Assembly: GCA_963853835.1 (NCBI GenBank)
Contig: OY970822.1
Span: forward strand, 49,874,404-49,938,403
Source of the DNA: Calendula officinalis
Lineage: Eukaryota; Streptophyta; Magnoliopsida; Asterales; Asteraceae
Length of the DNA: 64,000 bases
Direction of reading: 5' to 3'
A model generated the notes under the pieces. The model was not told the DNA's origin and searched no databases. It saw only the letters and a program-made list of their open reading frames with translations. Both the position numbers and the translations under genes were made by a program. Below, piece by piece: positions 35,793-47,860 of the stretch (positions are counted from its first letter, which is position 1; each line of letters starts with the position of its first letter).

Positions 35793-38136
35793 TGTAACAC
35801 CGCAAAATTTAGAAAACGTTTTTTTTAAAGGTGTGCGGAAGCATAAAGATAATAAATAGTTTAGGTTTACAAACCAAACGTCCCAAAATAAAGTCCAAAA
35901 CAATAATATTTAAACGGTGTCACTTAACGACATGGCTCATTTTACAAAACATATCCATTTGAGCTTGATCACCCATTCCGTCCAAAGCACCGATCAACCT
36001 GAAAAGAGTCAACGAATGAGGGATTAGCACAAAGCTAAGTGAATGAACATAATCTACAAATTATATAAAGCTCAACAAGCAAGCACCAACATCTCCATGA
36101 TCGTTACTCCTTCTAACCACTTAACCATTGTATCCAACACCCCGGGTAAGTCCCTCCCCTTAACCATGCAACGCATACAGGTAAGGTCGGATACCCTATT
36201 AGTCGATACACTATGCCCAGTTGTTATCCATCCGACACTGACCTCATCCCTATCCTAGATTGCCACTAACCGAGTTGTTGCTACCAATCAAGCAAAACCT
36301 TTCCATCTATGTGCACATATCCTATTTCGTCTAACCCGATCGAACAGGTACCAAACAAGCAAACTGTCAAAGATTCGCGCCCGAAAAACGACCCGAAAAC
36401 CTGAAATCAGAAGTTAACGTTCGTGAACAATAGTTCACGAACGTGAACTAGAGTTCACGACGTGAACTAGAGTTCACGACGTGAACTAGAGTTCACGACG
36501 TGAACTAGAGTTCACGATCGTGAACTCGCTACAGGGAGCGTTTCCTGCATTTTTCCTGTATTTTCCTTCATGTTTCCTGTATTTTCCTGCACCTTTCCCC
36601 AAACAGGCAATACCAAACCGATTGTAACCGAACACAAGTTTGAGGTTAAGTCCACTCACCATAACCTTCAATTCACGTAACTCAGTGAGCTAATATCACT
36701 GAGTTTCCTCCTCGGATCCTGTACATCAAAGAACACCGAGTCAATAATCGGTACATATCAAGAATCACCAATATAAACAATAATGAAGACTAACTTTCCA
36801 CCAAGTGTTATAAGTACTAATTCTAACACATAAGTATATTAAACTCACTTATACATACACAATTCAACAATTGGGTCGTTCCACCATTTAATCATCAGAA
36901 CGGGTTAAAAGCGGATTATTAAACAATAATACCTTCTATAACCACAATCATATCATCAACTTACAATTCACCAATTGCTATCAGTAACATTTTTAACACA
37001 TAATCTAACAAGACACATATACTTGCACAATCCAAGTTTCTTAAGTCCCTTTACTATCAAATGGCCCAATCGGGTCAAAACCCGAATATGACTATAACAC
37101 TTCCTCATTACCATCAACTATAACATAATTTCCACACTTGTAATTCACAATCATTTAGCAATTCATCAAGTTCATAACTAACCATTCCAAGTATTTTACT
37201 TACACAATCACTTGTTCACCCATTTGACCCAAACACTCACTAGTTAATCCATCAAAACATACAATACTTGATTTCTCAACATCCATAACTTACTAAACAT
37301 GTTTTCTCAACCTAATGAACAATTCTAAGCATTCAAATATCAAGAAATCCAAGGTTTGTCAAAACCCACCTTCAACATCCACCATTAATGGAGGTTGAAG
37401 GTGATTTTCACCAAACATTGTTTTCCATCAATAATCAACCATACATTTCATGTAAAACCTTGCATAAACACTTATTATAACATCCATAACAAGATTCACT
37501 AACAAAAAATCAAGAATCATAAACCCTAGCTTCACCAAAACTCAAGAACTTTAAAATAAACACATATATGTCGAAGTTTACCTCAAGAGCTACTCAAAAA
37601 CGGGTTTGGATTAATGATTGACCAAGAAACGAGCTAGAGACCTTCATAATGACCTCAAGAACAATGAAGAAGAAGATGGAGATTTTAGAGAGAGGTTAGA
37701 GAGAGAGAGAGAGAGATCACGTAGAGAGAGAGAGATGGATGAAATGAAAGAAGATGGGGCTTTTCCCCATCACCAAAACCGTCCAAATGAGGAGGTTGGG
37801 GCCCACTTGGTGTTCTTTTCCACTTTTAAGCAATACAATCTAAAAAGTCCCGTTCGTAGCTAATTTATTTAAAATACCAAACGAACTCTATTTTTAGCAA
37901 CGAAAATATATTCGGAAACGATATTAAAAGGAGAATCCAAAAGTATAAAAATCATACAGTCCTTTAAACATTTCAGAAACCGGATATTTTAATCCCTTGA
38001 TTAAAATATCACAAAAGGACAAGAGGTCAAACAATCTATTTAACATTTAGTCACTTTATTCCACTTATGGTCAAATAGATATTTATCAAATATCCATATA
38101 TACCTAAAACTACTAGGCCGGTTTTAGGATGTTACA
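35793..38136 (-). repeat. LTR (3' LTR by element orientation)
   Basis: 2344 bp. It has extra tandem copies of the palindromic phrase TTCACGACGTGAACTAGAG (36420-36520) and lacks about 250 bp present in the other LTR near 41620-41880. A (GA)n tract near 37690-37730 creates a spurious frame. Confidence 0.92.
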
Positions 38137-41100
38137 ACTCTACACTCCTTAAAAAGGATTCCGTCCCCGGAATCCAACAACAATATTCAAATAGCAAACA
38201 TTTATCATAATAAGTCTACGACTCAATTTCAATCAATTTCATACATACATGCTCAAATCGAAACTCACATCCGATTCGTCATACACTTCAAAGCATACTT
38301 AGCAATTTCCAACTTTTACCTTAATAACATACAATCAGTTCATTCATTTACTCTATTCACTAATTCAAAATTATCTCGATACCCAAATAGCAACTACCAT
38401 TCATGGTTCAGTTAGAATTCCTCATGACATAAAAGTGATCGACAAGCCTATGCTTTAAAACATTTCTTACACAAGGTCACACAATTATCTCAAGTCTCAA
38501 CTACCTACTCGTTTTACTTTTTTTTTCTATCAAAATTTACAATCTTGCACAGTTTAACTCGTTAAACGACCCGCAATTTTAAGAATTTCTAGTAAATATT
38601 TCCGGTCTTAATCAATTAATTTCACAAAGATACACGTTCATAAGATAAAGTCATATCAATTTTTGCATACTAAGCACAACCGTGTCAAAATCGAGCAATT
38701 TTCGCAACACTATCAAAGACCTTAGTTAACCATACTTCTAACAATCATAAACTATTTCATGCATAGTTGACCATATAATAAAGATGTCAAGATTCTACAA
38801 AGTCAAGTTGCACATTCTGACGAAACTAGACAAGGTTACGCAATTCAAGTCTAAACCACATATCTCATTACAAGAGTGACAATATAAATAACAATATCTT
38901 TTATACTCTATTAGTCATACCCACAACTTTTCGACATGTACGAAGGTCAAAGTCCCTAATCAATTAGGCATTTATCAAATTCTTAACACTTTATGACCAA
39001 CCGGATCAAACAAGCTTTATAGCCAAAATTGTTTTATTACTACCACAACATGTTAAACTATTTACCAAAACCAACTCATGCAATCATCAAACGATTATGA
39101 TCATAAACAAGGTCTAGCAACTCAAATGCATCCAATCAAGTCTTGACACAAATTACCTTCAACGGGTCAACATTGAGAAATTTATCATAACAATTCCAAA
39201 CACCAATACAATTCTATAATTATACCATTTAACAATTCATAACTAAGTAGTTATTTCAACAAGACAAAACTCCATTTTTATCACAAGACTATCAACTCAA
39301 CACTTACTAGTTCATAGTTAACTATAAACCACTAAAACATTATAAACTAACATTTTCACCAATTTACATTGTAACTTCACAACCACCAAAAATAACATAT
39401 CTAACATGTTAATTTAACATATCTAGTCATTTGAGTCATAAAACATACAAGTGACATTATAACTAGTTCACAATTTAGACACAAAATCCAAACTAGTTTT
39501 TTTCAACTAACAATTTTACCCAACACTATCACAACTAGTCTTTTATCAAATAACACAATAGTCGATCATGAATCACACTTAACATATTTAACTTTAACCT
39601 GTCAAACTCAGGTTATGACTAATAACCATTTTCAATTAAACATCCACTCAACTAATTACAATTCAACTAGTTCTTGACTCTTACCTATTAACATCCAAAT
39701 AGCATGGTAAATTCATCGATTCACTCCACAATTAAGCATAAACAACATTTATCATTCTAATATGTTATTTGATCTAGAAACATATTTCTTAATGCATAAA
39801 ACCTCATGACCTTAATTTGAAAACTTCTATTATAATTAATAAAACATCATCATCACCTTGAGTAATTTAAAAATTACCAATTCAAACTATGATCAATTTT
39901 TATTAACATAAATCATTTTAATATAATCATCTAATTTCAAAGCTTGTCTCAAATAATTTCATAATCAATGCAATCAGTTAACAACCTCTTTATCTTCAAT
40001 TATTACTATCGCAAGTCAACTCAAAATAATCTAAAAATACAGTTCATTAGTCACTTTCTAGATTCCAAATTCAACATAGGAAACAATCCGTTATTTACCA
40101 CAAACATTTCAGGTCATTCAGATAACTAACATTGATTGAGTGTCATAACTAATGGCTATAACAAAAGCAACATCAATCTATTCACATTGGACAGACATTT
40201 CCGATTCTCACCATACAAGTCACTACATGTGACCCGACAGGTCACAATAAAAGTTTCAACTTTTTCACATAACAAACACTAGTCCTACTTGGACTATTCA
40301 ATTCACGTATACAATTCCTTCCATTTTAAATACAAGCATCACATTCAAGAAGTCTACAATAATTACCATTACACTCAATTTGATCGATGGTCACATATAT
40401 TGTGACCGAAACCGACATACAACCGATTCTCTTCGCTTCTCCTGAAGTGAAGGAACAACCAAAACAATTACAATCAACTTGTCACCAATTTGCACAACAT
40501 GAAAACGAGCAACTTTAACCACCGAGACACTATATGTGTCCCGACAAACAAGAAAAGATTCAATCTTCTATAGCACTTATTCATAGCTTCAATTAAACTA
40601 GACTAATCCATCATATCACTCTTAACTTAGTCCAAGTTTCAATAAAAGGAACATGTAAGCATGCATCACGTATATCTACAAAACTCCCGACACATATGAT
40701 GTATCCCAAATCAATAAGCAATCGATTATTCCAATTCGAGTGACATAAAACACCAAAGGTAAGCAGTTCAGTTCATCACAACATTTCACAAATCTTAATT
40801 AAGCGACCTACTCAATTAACAATTCTACATAAACGCAAGTATTGAGTTTATCAAAAACATACCCGAGCTATCACTGTCGGTCTAACGTTGGTGAAGATCC
40901 CCCGACCGCCGCCGTCCTTGTCCCACAACCCATTTTCTTTTCCCAAGGCCAATTTCCCTCTTGTCCGAAATTGAACACTTCTAATGCACTTCATTTCCCC
41001 AACGTGCGTATATATGCTCCTTGTCAGTTCACGCATCGTTACTTGAGGTACCAACGTTTCCTAGGGCCAAGGGGGTCGGGTTCTCTTTACCTGTCATATC

Positions 41101-41288
41101 TATAACAATCACAACACTCACGAAAGCTTAGTTTAAATCGTTAATAACTACATACTAACTACAACTAACTTCATACACCGTTGCTCCAATCCCACTCGTC
41201 CGGAATGCTTGACCAAACTTGAGCCACGATTTGGGAATGAAACACCTAACAGTGTATCCATCGCCAAACCAAAGCTCTGATACCAAGT
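38137..41288 (-). other. Non-coding interior of the LTR element
   Basis: AT/AC-rich, with no recognisable gag, protease, RT or integrase. A GC-richer patch at 40860-41100 is the only compositional break. Next to 38136 the minus strand reads AAGGAGTGTAGAG, a candidate polypurine tract. Confidence 0.7.
41274..41285 (-). other. tRNA-Met primer-binding site
   Basis: Reverse complement TGGTATCAGAGC, the usual plant initiator-Met primer-binding match, 3 bp inside the right LTR. It fixes the element's orientation. Confidence 0.85.
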
Positions 41289-43831
41289 TGTAACACCGCA
41301 AAATTTAGAAAACGTTTTTTTTAAAGGTGTGCGGAAGCATAAAGATAATTAATAGTTTAGGTTAAGGTTTACAAACCAAACGTCCCAAAATAAAGTCCAA
41401 AACATTAATATTTAAACGCTGTCACTTAACGACATGGCTCATTTTACAAAACATATCCATTTGAGCTTGATCACCCATTCCGTCCAAAGCACCGATCAAC
41501 CTGAAAAGAGTCAACGAATGAGGGATTAGCACAAAGCTAAGTGAATGAACATAATCTACAAATTATATAAAGCTCAACAAGCAAGCACCAACATCTCCAT
41601 GATCGTTACTCCTTGTAACCACTTAACCACTGTTCCACTGAACCACTGTTCCACTGAACCACTGTTCCACCGAACCAGTAACCGCTAACTGGTCTAATCA
41701 CTAAGCACGGAAGTAACTCTACATCTCTGCCTACTAACCTCGGAAGTAATTCTACATCTTCGATTGCTAAACACGGAAGTATTACTACATCTCCGCGTTG
41801 GGTAACCACTAAGAGAGAGGATCGGTGAATTTGCGGGCCTTAAACCATGGTCGGCCAAAAGCACGGTAACCGATAGCCTGTATCCAACACCCCGGGTAAG
41901 TCCCTCCCCTTAACCATGCAACGCATACAGGTAAGGTCGGATACCCTATTAGTCGATACACTATGCCCAGCCGTTATCCATCCGACACTGACCTCATAAG
42001 TATCCTCGATTGCCACTAACCGATGTGTTGCTACCAATCAAGCAAAACCTTTCCATCTATGTGCACATATCCTATTTCGTCTAACCCGATCGAACAGGTA
42101 CCAAACAAGCAAACTGTCAAAGATTCGCGCCCGAAAAACGACCCGAAAACCTGAAATCAGAAGTTCACGATCGTGAACAATAGTTCACGAACGTGACCTA
42201 GAGTTCACGACGTGAACTAGAGTTCACGATCGTGAACTCGCTACAGGGAGCATTTCCTGCATTGTTCCTGTATTTTCCTGCATGTTTCTTGTATTTTCCT
42301 GCACCTTTACCCAAACAGGAAATACCAAACCGATTGTAACCGAACACAAGTTTGAGGTTAAGTCCACTCACCATAACCTTCAATTCCCATAACTCAGTGA
42401 GCTAATATCACTGAGTTTCCTCCTCGGATCCTGTACATCAAAGAACACCGAGTCAATAACCGGTACATATCAAGAATCACCAATATTAACAATAATGAAC
42501 ACTAACTTTCCATCAAGTGTTATAAGTACTAATTCTAACACATAAGTATATTAAACTCACTTATACATACACAATTCAACAATTGGGTCGTTCAACCATT
42601 TAATCATCCGAACGGGTTAAAAGCGGATTATTAAACAATAATACCTTTTATAACCACAATCATATCATCAACTTACAATTCACCAATTGCTATCAATAAC
42701 ATTTTTAACACATAATCTAACAACACACATATACTTGCACAATCCAAGTTTCTTAAGTCCCTTTACTATCAAATGGCCCAATCGGGTCAAAACCCGAATA
42801 TGACTATAACACTTCCTCATTACCATCAACTATCACATAATCTCCACACTAGTAATTCACAATCATTTAGCAATTCATCAAGTTAATAACTAACCATTCT
42901 AAGTATTTTACTTACACAATCACTAGTTCACCCATTTGACCCAAACACTAACTATTTAATCCATCAAAACATACAATAATTGATTTCTTAACATCCATAA
43001 CTTACTAAACATGTTTTCTCAACCTAATGAACAATTCTAAGTATTCAAATATCAAGAAATCCAAGGTTTGTCAAAACCCACCTTCAACATCCACCATTAA
43101 TGGAGGTTGAAGGTGATTTTCACCAAACATTGTTTTCCATCAACAATCAACCATACATTTCATGTAAAACCTTGCATAAACACTTATTATAACATCCATA
43201 ACAAGATTCACTAACAAAACATCAAGAATCATAAACCCTAGTTTCACCAAAACTCAAGAACTTCAAAATAAACACATATATGTCGAAGCTTACCTCAAGA
43301 GCTACTCAAAAACGGGTTTGGATTAATGATTGACCAAGAAACGAGCTAGAGACCTTCATAATGACCTCAAGAACAATGAAGAAGAAGATGGAGATTTTAG
43401 AGAGAGGTTAGAGAGAGAGAGAGAGAGAGATGGATGAAATGAAAGAAGATGGGGCTTTTCCCCATCACCAAAACTGTCCAAATGAGGAGGGTGGGGCCCA
43501 TTTGGTGTTCTTTTCCACTTTTAAGCAATACAATCTAAAAAGTCCCGTTCGTAGCTAATTTATTTAAAATACCAAACGAACTCTATTTTTAGCAACGAAA
43601 ATATATTCGGAAACGATATTAAAAGGAGAATCCAAAAGTATAAAAATCATACAGTCCTTTAAACATTTCAGAAACCGGATATTTTAATCCCTTGATTAAA
43701 ATATCACAAAAGGACAAGAGGTCAAACAATCTATTTAACATTTAGTCACTTTATTCCACTTATGGTCAAATAGATATTTATCAAATATCCATATATACTT
43801 AAAACTTCTAGGCCGGTTTTAGGATGTTACA
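41289..43831 (-). repeat. LTR (5' LTR by element orientation)
   Basis: 2543 bp. It contains about 250 bp missing from the other LTR, including a CCACTGTTCCACTGAA tandem repeat at 41625-41670, and fewer copies of the TTCACGACGTGAAC palindrome (42165-42235). Confidence 0.92.
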
Positions 43832-46374
43832 TGGTTGCTAAAGCTGATTTTGGCGATGAACTAGAAAAAGATGATTGAAATGATTCTGGTAATCGTGATG
43901 TGCTTGCTAAAGCTGATTTTGGTGATGAAGCAGTTGGTAATTCTATTATTGGAGATGAAGTTGATGATGGGAAATGGAAAGGTGATGATATTGGTGGAAA
44001 TGTTGACATAGTTGTTGATGGTACAAGTGTTGATGGTAATAATGTTGGAGGTGATTATGAAAAAAATTATGTAATTGATGAAGATCGAAAAATTCAACTT
44101 CATGATTTGGGTGGAGGAATTAACAATTCAACAAATATAAATAATAGTCAATATTCAATTAATTCAAGTGATGAGTACTGGAATGATCCAGCTGTCACAG
44201 AAATAGCTGACAAACTTGAAGCAGGTATTCATTAAAAATTTATAATAAATATATAGTGGTATATTAAAATTTATCTAATTCAAAATGTTGTATGTGTGTT
44301 AATTGGAATTAATCAACGTGTTGGAGATAACGTATCTGGTGATGCTAATCGGTTTGATGCAGTTGATGTAAATGTTATAGATAGCGTGAAAGAGGAAAAT
44401 ATCTATACAAGCTTTGGTAAAGATAATGAAAACATAATTGAATGTATTAACCGTTAAATTGAATATAGTTAATATTTGTATTCATATATGAATAAAAATT
44501 GAAATGTCCGTGGATATAATTAATAGTTGTATTCATATATGAATTTGTTTTGTTATTCAATTATATTTAAGGAATGAAATGTCCATAAAAATTATTAATA
44601 ATTATATTTTTAATAAATGATTTTGTCTATTGTAGATGATGGATATTATACAGATGAATTCTGGAATGATCCATTAGTTTGTGAGGTTGCTGAAAAGGCA
44701 AAAAAGAAAATTCAGAAAAAAAAAGAAAAAGAAAAAGAAAAAGAGAGAAGAAAAAAGTTACTTTCTGTGATGAACCAACATTTTTCTTAATCCCAGATGA
44801 AATTGGAAAAGCAAAAAGTCAAGAAGAAAAAGAAGAAAAGACTAAAAACGTTAGTTTCTGCGATGGACCATCATTCTCCTTGGGGATAGATTTAAGCCCA
44901 GATGAAAAAAGAGAAAGTAGAAGTTCAAAATGAATCAAACAAAACAATACAACCAAGGCAACAATATGCTCAAATAGAAGAAAAAAGAACTCTAGAAGAT
45001 CAAAAGAGTTCAAATGAAAGATCACCATTAAAGGATTCAATCACTAATGCTAAAAGTAAATTAACAGATGAAGAAGATATCGTTTCTGATTGGTTATTCA
45101 ACTTTAATGGATCTACCACCTATGCACTAGATTTTTATTTATTATTATCGTATACATATTTTTTGTTAAAAATAGGAAACTAACTATGTGTGAATAATAA
45201 AATACAGTGAATTAGTTATAAGCACTAGCACTGGACAAAGAATTCTAAGGAGACAATTGAAAAACTTATACCCGAAAATGCATGTATATTCAATTGTCAT
45301 TGATGCATGGGCTGATTTAGTGAATCACCACGAACAACAAAGGGACCCATCACAGTCTCCTTTCAAGTTGTTTATGAAGATGGAAATGATAGAAAGAAAT
45401 ATTTTATATAATTAATACATATGAATAAGAAATTTTGGTTATAATCATCTATGATTACTAATTATAAACTAATATATTATTTAAATATTTTTAGAATTTT
45501 TATCTGAATGCTCAAGGAATTTCTGAAGATCTTAGATACAACACGTTCAAAGAAAACTTTGCTTTGTCTGTTAATAATGACAAAGACAAATTACAACTCA
45601 AAAATGTTGATCTAGTATGTTAGCTTAATCTTTATATTTGATTTTTATTTTTCTATCTTTTTTACAATATAATATTATATTATTAAAATACAGATTTTCT
45701 TCCCTGTCGCGAATAAGGAGCATATATATTTGATTGTCATCAGCTTGAAAAAAGCTTCTTACGAGATTATCGACAACAAATTTATTTTTGACGAAACTGT
45801 GAAGAAAAGATATGGGAAAATATTTAATGCTCTGGTAAGCATCAATAATTAAGCAAAAACATATTTTTAAAAATATCATATATGTTTTTAATAAGTATTC
45901 TTATATGATTAACAGAAATCTTTGATATTGAGATATATGGATGAACTAAATTATACGAAGCTCAAAGATGTCTAATAAAAGTCTAATCCCAAAAGTAATA
46001 AAAATGCCATGGAGGACAACAGATAATGAAGTTGATTATGGTATTTTTACAATGAGGCATATGGAAAAATATGTAAGACAATCAATTTCAACATGGAAAC
46101 CAGGATTTGGAAAAGAAAGTATTATTCGAGATAATTTTATTGAAAAACTCAGGAAGAAGTATGCAGCAAGAATGCTAACTTCAGAGATTAACTACATGAA
46201 AGAATATGTACATAATAGTGTTTTAGAATATCAAAATCAAAAAATAGCACAAAGTTTATCACTGTGACAAAACAATGTTTTTGTGGACATCCTTGAGAAT
46301 TTGTGGACATCCTTAAAAAAGGTGTTATGCATATTCATGTGTGCTTAAACTACTCTTCAATTTTTCATAACATT

Positions 46375-46680
46375 CTGTTTTAATCCTCGATGATAAACTT
46401 GGTGTTGTGTTTAATCATCGATTATTCATTTATTATGTTTTAAAATTACAGATGCTGTTATTATGATAAACTTGCTTGAAATTATTAGATACTGTTTAAT
46501 CATCGATGATTAAACTAGTTTGTATTCTTTTTATGTTGTTTAATCATCGATGATTAAACTAGTTTGTATTCTTTTATGTTGTGTTTAATCATTAATGATC
46601 AATAAATCAATTCTGTTTTTTTGATCTTCTTCAAAAATCCAAACCAGTTTAAATATAAATGATTAATAACTTGATAAATA
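46375..46680. repeat. Palindrome array P14
   Basis: About six copies after copy D. ACTAGTTTGTATTCTTTT and its palindrome are directly doubled (46512 and 46557). Confidence 0.88.
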
Positions 46681-46711
46681 ATACATCAACTTTAATAACA
46701 TACACATTTTA

Positions 46712-46790
46712 ATACTTCCTCCGATTCAAAATAATTGATACACTTTAAATTAAAAAGATCAAAAATACAGAAAAGTTTAATGACTAGACT
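46712..46790. mobile_element. Stowaway-like MITE fragment
   Basis: TACTTCCTCCGATTCAAAAT matches one end of the MITE at 19894. No opposite end was found nearby. A further ACGGAGTACTTT scrap lies near 48470. Confidence 0.5.
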
Positions 46791-46799
46791 ATTATGTTT

Positions 46800-47236
46800 T
46801 TGATGCATGATTCTTCTGATTGATTGTATAAACTGTTTCTTGTCTTTTGGCTTCTGTCTCCTTCTCCGAATCCAACCTTTCAAGTCTTTGGATGTAGAGT
46901 TAAGCAGACCAAGTCTTTTGGCTTCTATGTCCTTCCCCAAATCCAACCTTTCAAGTCTTGGGAAGTGGAGTTAAGCAGGTCAAGTCATATTGTTAAGTAT
47001 TTGGGAGATGACAATGATGAAGGAGTCAAAGAACAAGTTAAGAAATTTGAGGATGAATTAAAAGAAAAAATGGAGCAAAGGGATGGACTTGAAGATTTTA
47101 AATCAAACAAATATTGTTCATTGCATTAACTGTTTCTTGTCTTTTGGCTTCTATCTCCTTCTCTAATAAGATAAATGTTGCATTTAACCATTGATGTACT
47201 CTCACAGAAAGTATTACTGTGAGAGTACATCAATGG
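46800..47236 (-). pseudogene. Scrambled fragments of coiled-coil and ULP-associated genes
   Basis: The minus strand gives repeated partial copies of a DLGKDIEAKR-like piece related to LDLVKEIEAKR at about 47640-47700. At 47181-47236 a short piece of the GKCN region of the ULP-associated gene appears and is folded back on itself. No intact gene. Confidence 0.45.
47188..47236. repeat. Perfect 20-bp inverted repeat with 9-nt loop
   Basis: Arms 47188-47207 and 47217-47236 are exact reverse complements (CCATTGATGTACTCTCACAG), loop AAAGTATTA. The arm resembles CCATTGACGTACCCTCACAG in copy E, so it is a gene fragment turned into a hairpin. Confidence 0.9.
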
Positions 47237-47269
47237 GGACATAAGATAGGTAAGCAGATCAAGTCTTTT

Positions 47270-47860
47270 TGGCTCTTATCTCCTTCTCCAAATCCAACTT
47301 ATCTACTAGTGAAAGGACAGTTTTGTCCAACTTATCACCCTCATTTTTAATCGACTTAATCGAAACATCTTCATCATCTTCCATAGACTGAAATGAGTCT
47401 GCTTTTGTATGAGTTTGACTTTCTTGATGAAATTTGCATGATAATTCAAGATCTTCATCAACTTCTGTTAGATTTTAAGAGTTAGGAAAATAAAATAAAG
47501 ATCCATTATGAAAAAATATACCTTGTTTGATGCATGATTCTTCTGATCGATTGCATAAAAGGCTCATTATCTGTAATGAAGTAATTCTTCTACTGAAAGC
47601 CTTATGCCTTTGATCGTTCATTGCATAATCTTTTTTCAAAACTGTGACGTGTCTTTGTCTTTTGGCTTCTATCTCCTTCACCAAATCCAACCTATCAAGT
47701 CTTGAAAAGTGATCTATAAAAACATGAACTGAACAAGTCCAATCTTTGTCTATTCTTTTGCAAAACTTATAAATCTGATGATCTAATTTTCTTCTTTCAA
47801 TAAGATCAACTTCTAGATTTTTAATCACTACTCTTGAGTACACAGCTTTGTTCATGGTTT
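47270..47860 (-). pseudogene. F-box-family second exon fused to a coiled-coil tail
   Basis: The 47855 end reads MNKAVYSRVVIKNLEVDLIE, equivalent to the start of exon 2 of the F-box genes at 51-56 kb. It then departs: SRLDRLDLVKEIEAKRQRH and RHKAFSRRI. An exon at about 47270-47466 gives EVDEDLELSCKFHQES and KLDLEKEIRAKKT. No F-box exon is found upstream. Chimaeric or degraded; function unknown. Confidence 0.45.

Larger units (their letters stand above)
35793..43831 (-). mobile_element. Non-coding LTR retrotransposon (LARD-like)
   Basis: LTRs 35793-38136 and 41289-43831 start TGTAACACC and end GATGTTACA, flanked by TGGTT (35788-35792 and 43832-43836). The primer-binding site TGGTATCAGAGC is on the minus strand beside the right LTR, so the element reads right to left. 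The 3.15-kb interior has no gag or pol frame, so it is a large retrotransposon derivative needing proteins in trans. TGGTATCAGAGC and the GACGGAATCC..AAGGAG end resemble Ty3/Gypsy Tekay/Del-type ends; that assignment is tentative. Confidence 0.92.
33210..46267 (+). pseudogene. ULP-like (C48) protease gene copy D, split by an LTR element
   Basis: Exon 1 (33210-33256) reads MAKENQQQSISEKLK; a basic exon at about 33921-34096 (TKKRKT, SKRRKTNKKTK) could be a nuclear signal. The central domain is at about 34549-35247, with a one-base deletion at 34800 just after FNSKK, then 35339-35511 and about 35587-35792. The LTR element sits at 35793-43831 in an exon with a 69-nt tandem repeat (ELEKDD..AKADFGD). 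C48 exons run from about 44890: YGIFTMRHM, EHIYLIVISLKKASYEIIDN (candidate His and Asp present). The nucleophile is lost: VDYG replaces DCG (TAT at 46037-46039). Other damage: TGA near 43876 (a CGA in the sister repeat) and a shift near 44930. PSFSLGI precedes the protease. Not functional. Confidence 0.82.

Noticed and set aside
37618..37863. Frame rich in Arg/Glu inside the LTR
   Set aside because: Produced by a (GA)n tract; it differs in the sister LTR and has no gag-like domain.
40842..41105. Open frame in the interior of the LTR element
   Set aside because: No recognisable domain, and the interior on the element's own strand has no supporting frame; treated as non-coding.
41606..42037. 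Minus-strand frames in the LTR insertion
   Set aside because: Built on CCACTGTTC tandem repeats and absent from the sister LTR; no protein family recognised.
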